Positions 63,895-64,000 of a stretch of DNA of 64,000 nt are shown here, one piece after another. The DNA lies in assembly GCA_003385605.1 (NCBI GenBank), contig QQUU01000063.1, positions 54,418 through 118,417 on the forward strand, given 5' to 3'. How positions within the stretch are numbered: the stretch's first letter is position 1; each line of letters opens with the position of its first letter. A program made the position numbers and the translations under genes. The notes under the pieces were generated by a model. The model was not told where the DNA came from. It did not search any database and saw only the letters and a list, made by a program, of their open reading frames with translations. Origin of the DNA: Bacteroidota bacterium. Its GTDB lineage: Bacteria; Bacteroidota; Bacteroidia; Flavobacteriales; Schleiferiaceae.

Positions 63895-63924
63895 AAAAAA
63901 GGCGCCCACAGGGCGCCTTTTTTT
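63895..63924. terminator. Bidirectional terminator after the MFS gene
   Basis: AAAAAAGGCGCCC pairs with GGGCGCCTTTTTT (13 bp, 63895-63907 with 63911-63923) around ACA. It lies between the MFS gene and the convergent T9SS gene. Confidence 0.93.
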
Positions 63925-63937
63925 GGTCTATATGTTT

Positions 63938-64000
63938 CTACTCCTTTATGAATTTAAGGGTCCTTCCATCCTGCAGTTTCAATAGGTACATGCCTGAGGC
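63938..64000 (-). CDS. C-terminal end of a T9SS-secreted protein (partial)
   Basis: Only the last 20 codons plus stop are visible on the minus strand. They read ASGMYLLKLQDGRTLKFIKE, the closing strands of a T9SS type A sorting domain (compare the pattern ASGTYILKCEAGTAKFSV at the end of the M1 peptidase). The gene continues beyond the window end, so nothing can be said of its function. Confidence 0.75.
   Translation of the reverse strand, partial: ASGMYLLKLQDGRTLKFIKE

Noticed and set aside
1..64000. tRNA, rRNA, CRISPR, toxin-antitoxin or defence genes
   Set aside because: No tRNA-like cloverleaf, rRNA stretch, repeat-spacer array or known defence domain was seen by eye; intergenic gaps are too short for most of them.

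Overview
The window is a gene-dense stretch of a Bacteroidota chromosome, most likely a marine-type Flavobacteriales member (Schleiferiaceae/Cryomorphaceae-like). The evidence is convergent. Three complete large secreted proteins and the tail of a fourth end in type IX secretion (T9SS) sorting domains. Many genes start just after a Bacteroidota-type -7 box (TAnnTTTG), and Shine-Dalgarno sites are mostly absent. Typical lineage genes are present: a DUF5606 protein, a split transketolase, the fused mutase IcmF, DUF1573, and bacillithiol-linked proteins. No tRNA, rRNA, CRISPR array, prophage or insertion sequence was seen. The genus-level assignment is inference.

Layout. 1-2.6 kb: end of a methyltransferase gene, a ZIP metal transporter, a 2-Cys peroxiredoxin, a 380-base gap holding a candidate structured RNA, and a thioredoxin. 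2.7-6.2 kb (minus): polyphosphate operon sixA-ppk1-ppx. 6.25-9.0 kb (minus): ruvX-def-TPR lipoprotein-DUF5606-mazG. 9.0-12.9 kb (plus): dapD, a family 2 glycosyltransferase, a small membrane protein, cca and a pRiA4b ORF-3-like protein. 13.2-17.7 kb (plus): miaA-lpxK and gatB-TlpA-like lipoprotein. 17.8-22.8 kb (minus): DinB/BstA-like protein, a 1009-residue Asp-box T9SS protein, lipA, a BrxC/YtxJ bacilliredoxin and a 41-residue lipoprotein. 22.9-28.2 kb (plus): ung, rmuC, rlmB and an M1 peptidase secreted by T9SS. 28.2-32.3 kb (minus): exonuclease III and icmF. 32.4-34.9 kb (plus): O-antigen ligase-like TPR protein, a small transcript unit with a 28-codon frame, and an unknown gene. 35-38.1 kb (minus): DUF4287/DUF5655 protein and valS. 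38.3-49.1 kb (plus): DUF1573, aminotransferase, murB, mtaB, unknown, inositol monophosphatase, alpha/beta hydrolase, rfbC, lytic transglycosylase, uvrA and a LOG protein. 49.1-56.4 kb (minus): parE-parC with a T9SS protein as third gene, and ychF. 56.5-63.9 kb (plus): transketolase halves separated by a vWA protein, an ECF sigma/membrane protein/Spy-like stress unit, a class III aminotransferase and an MFS transporter. The window ends in the tail of another T9SS protein (minus).

Most genes are core functions: DNA repair and topology (ung, rmuC, exonuclease III, uvrA, ruvX, parCE), translation and tRNA modification (valS, gatB, def, cca, miaA, mtaB, rlmB), envelope building (lpxK, murB, dapD, rfbC, glycosyltransferase, lytic transglycosylase), polyphosphate turnover and thiol redox. 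I found no clear new defence or mobile system. The most interesting leads are small: two candidate short transcripts (about 2.1 kb and 34.3 kb), the overlapping mini-lipoprotein at 22.7 kb, the vWA gene inside the transketolase locus, the tandem hairpins before the LOG gene, and a perfect-arm palindrome before the MFS gene.
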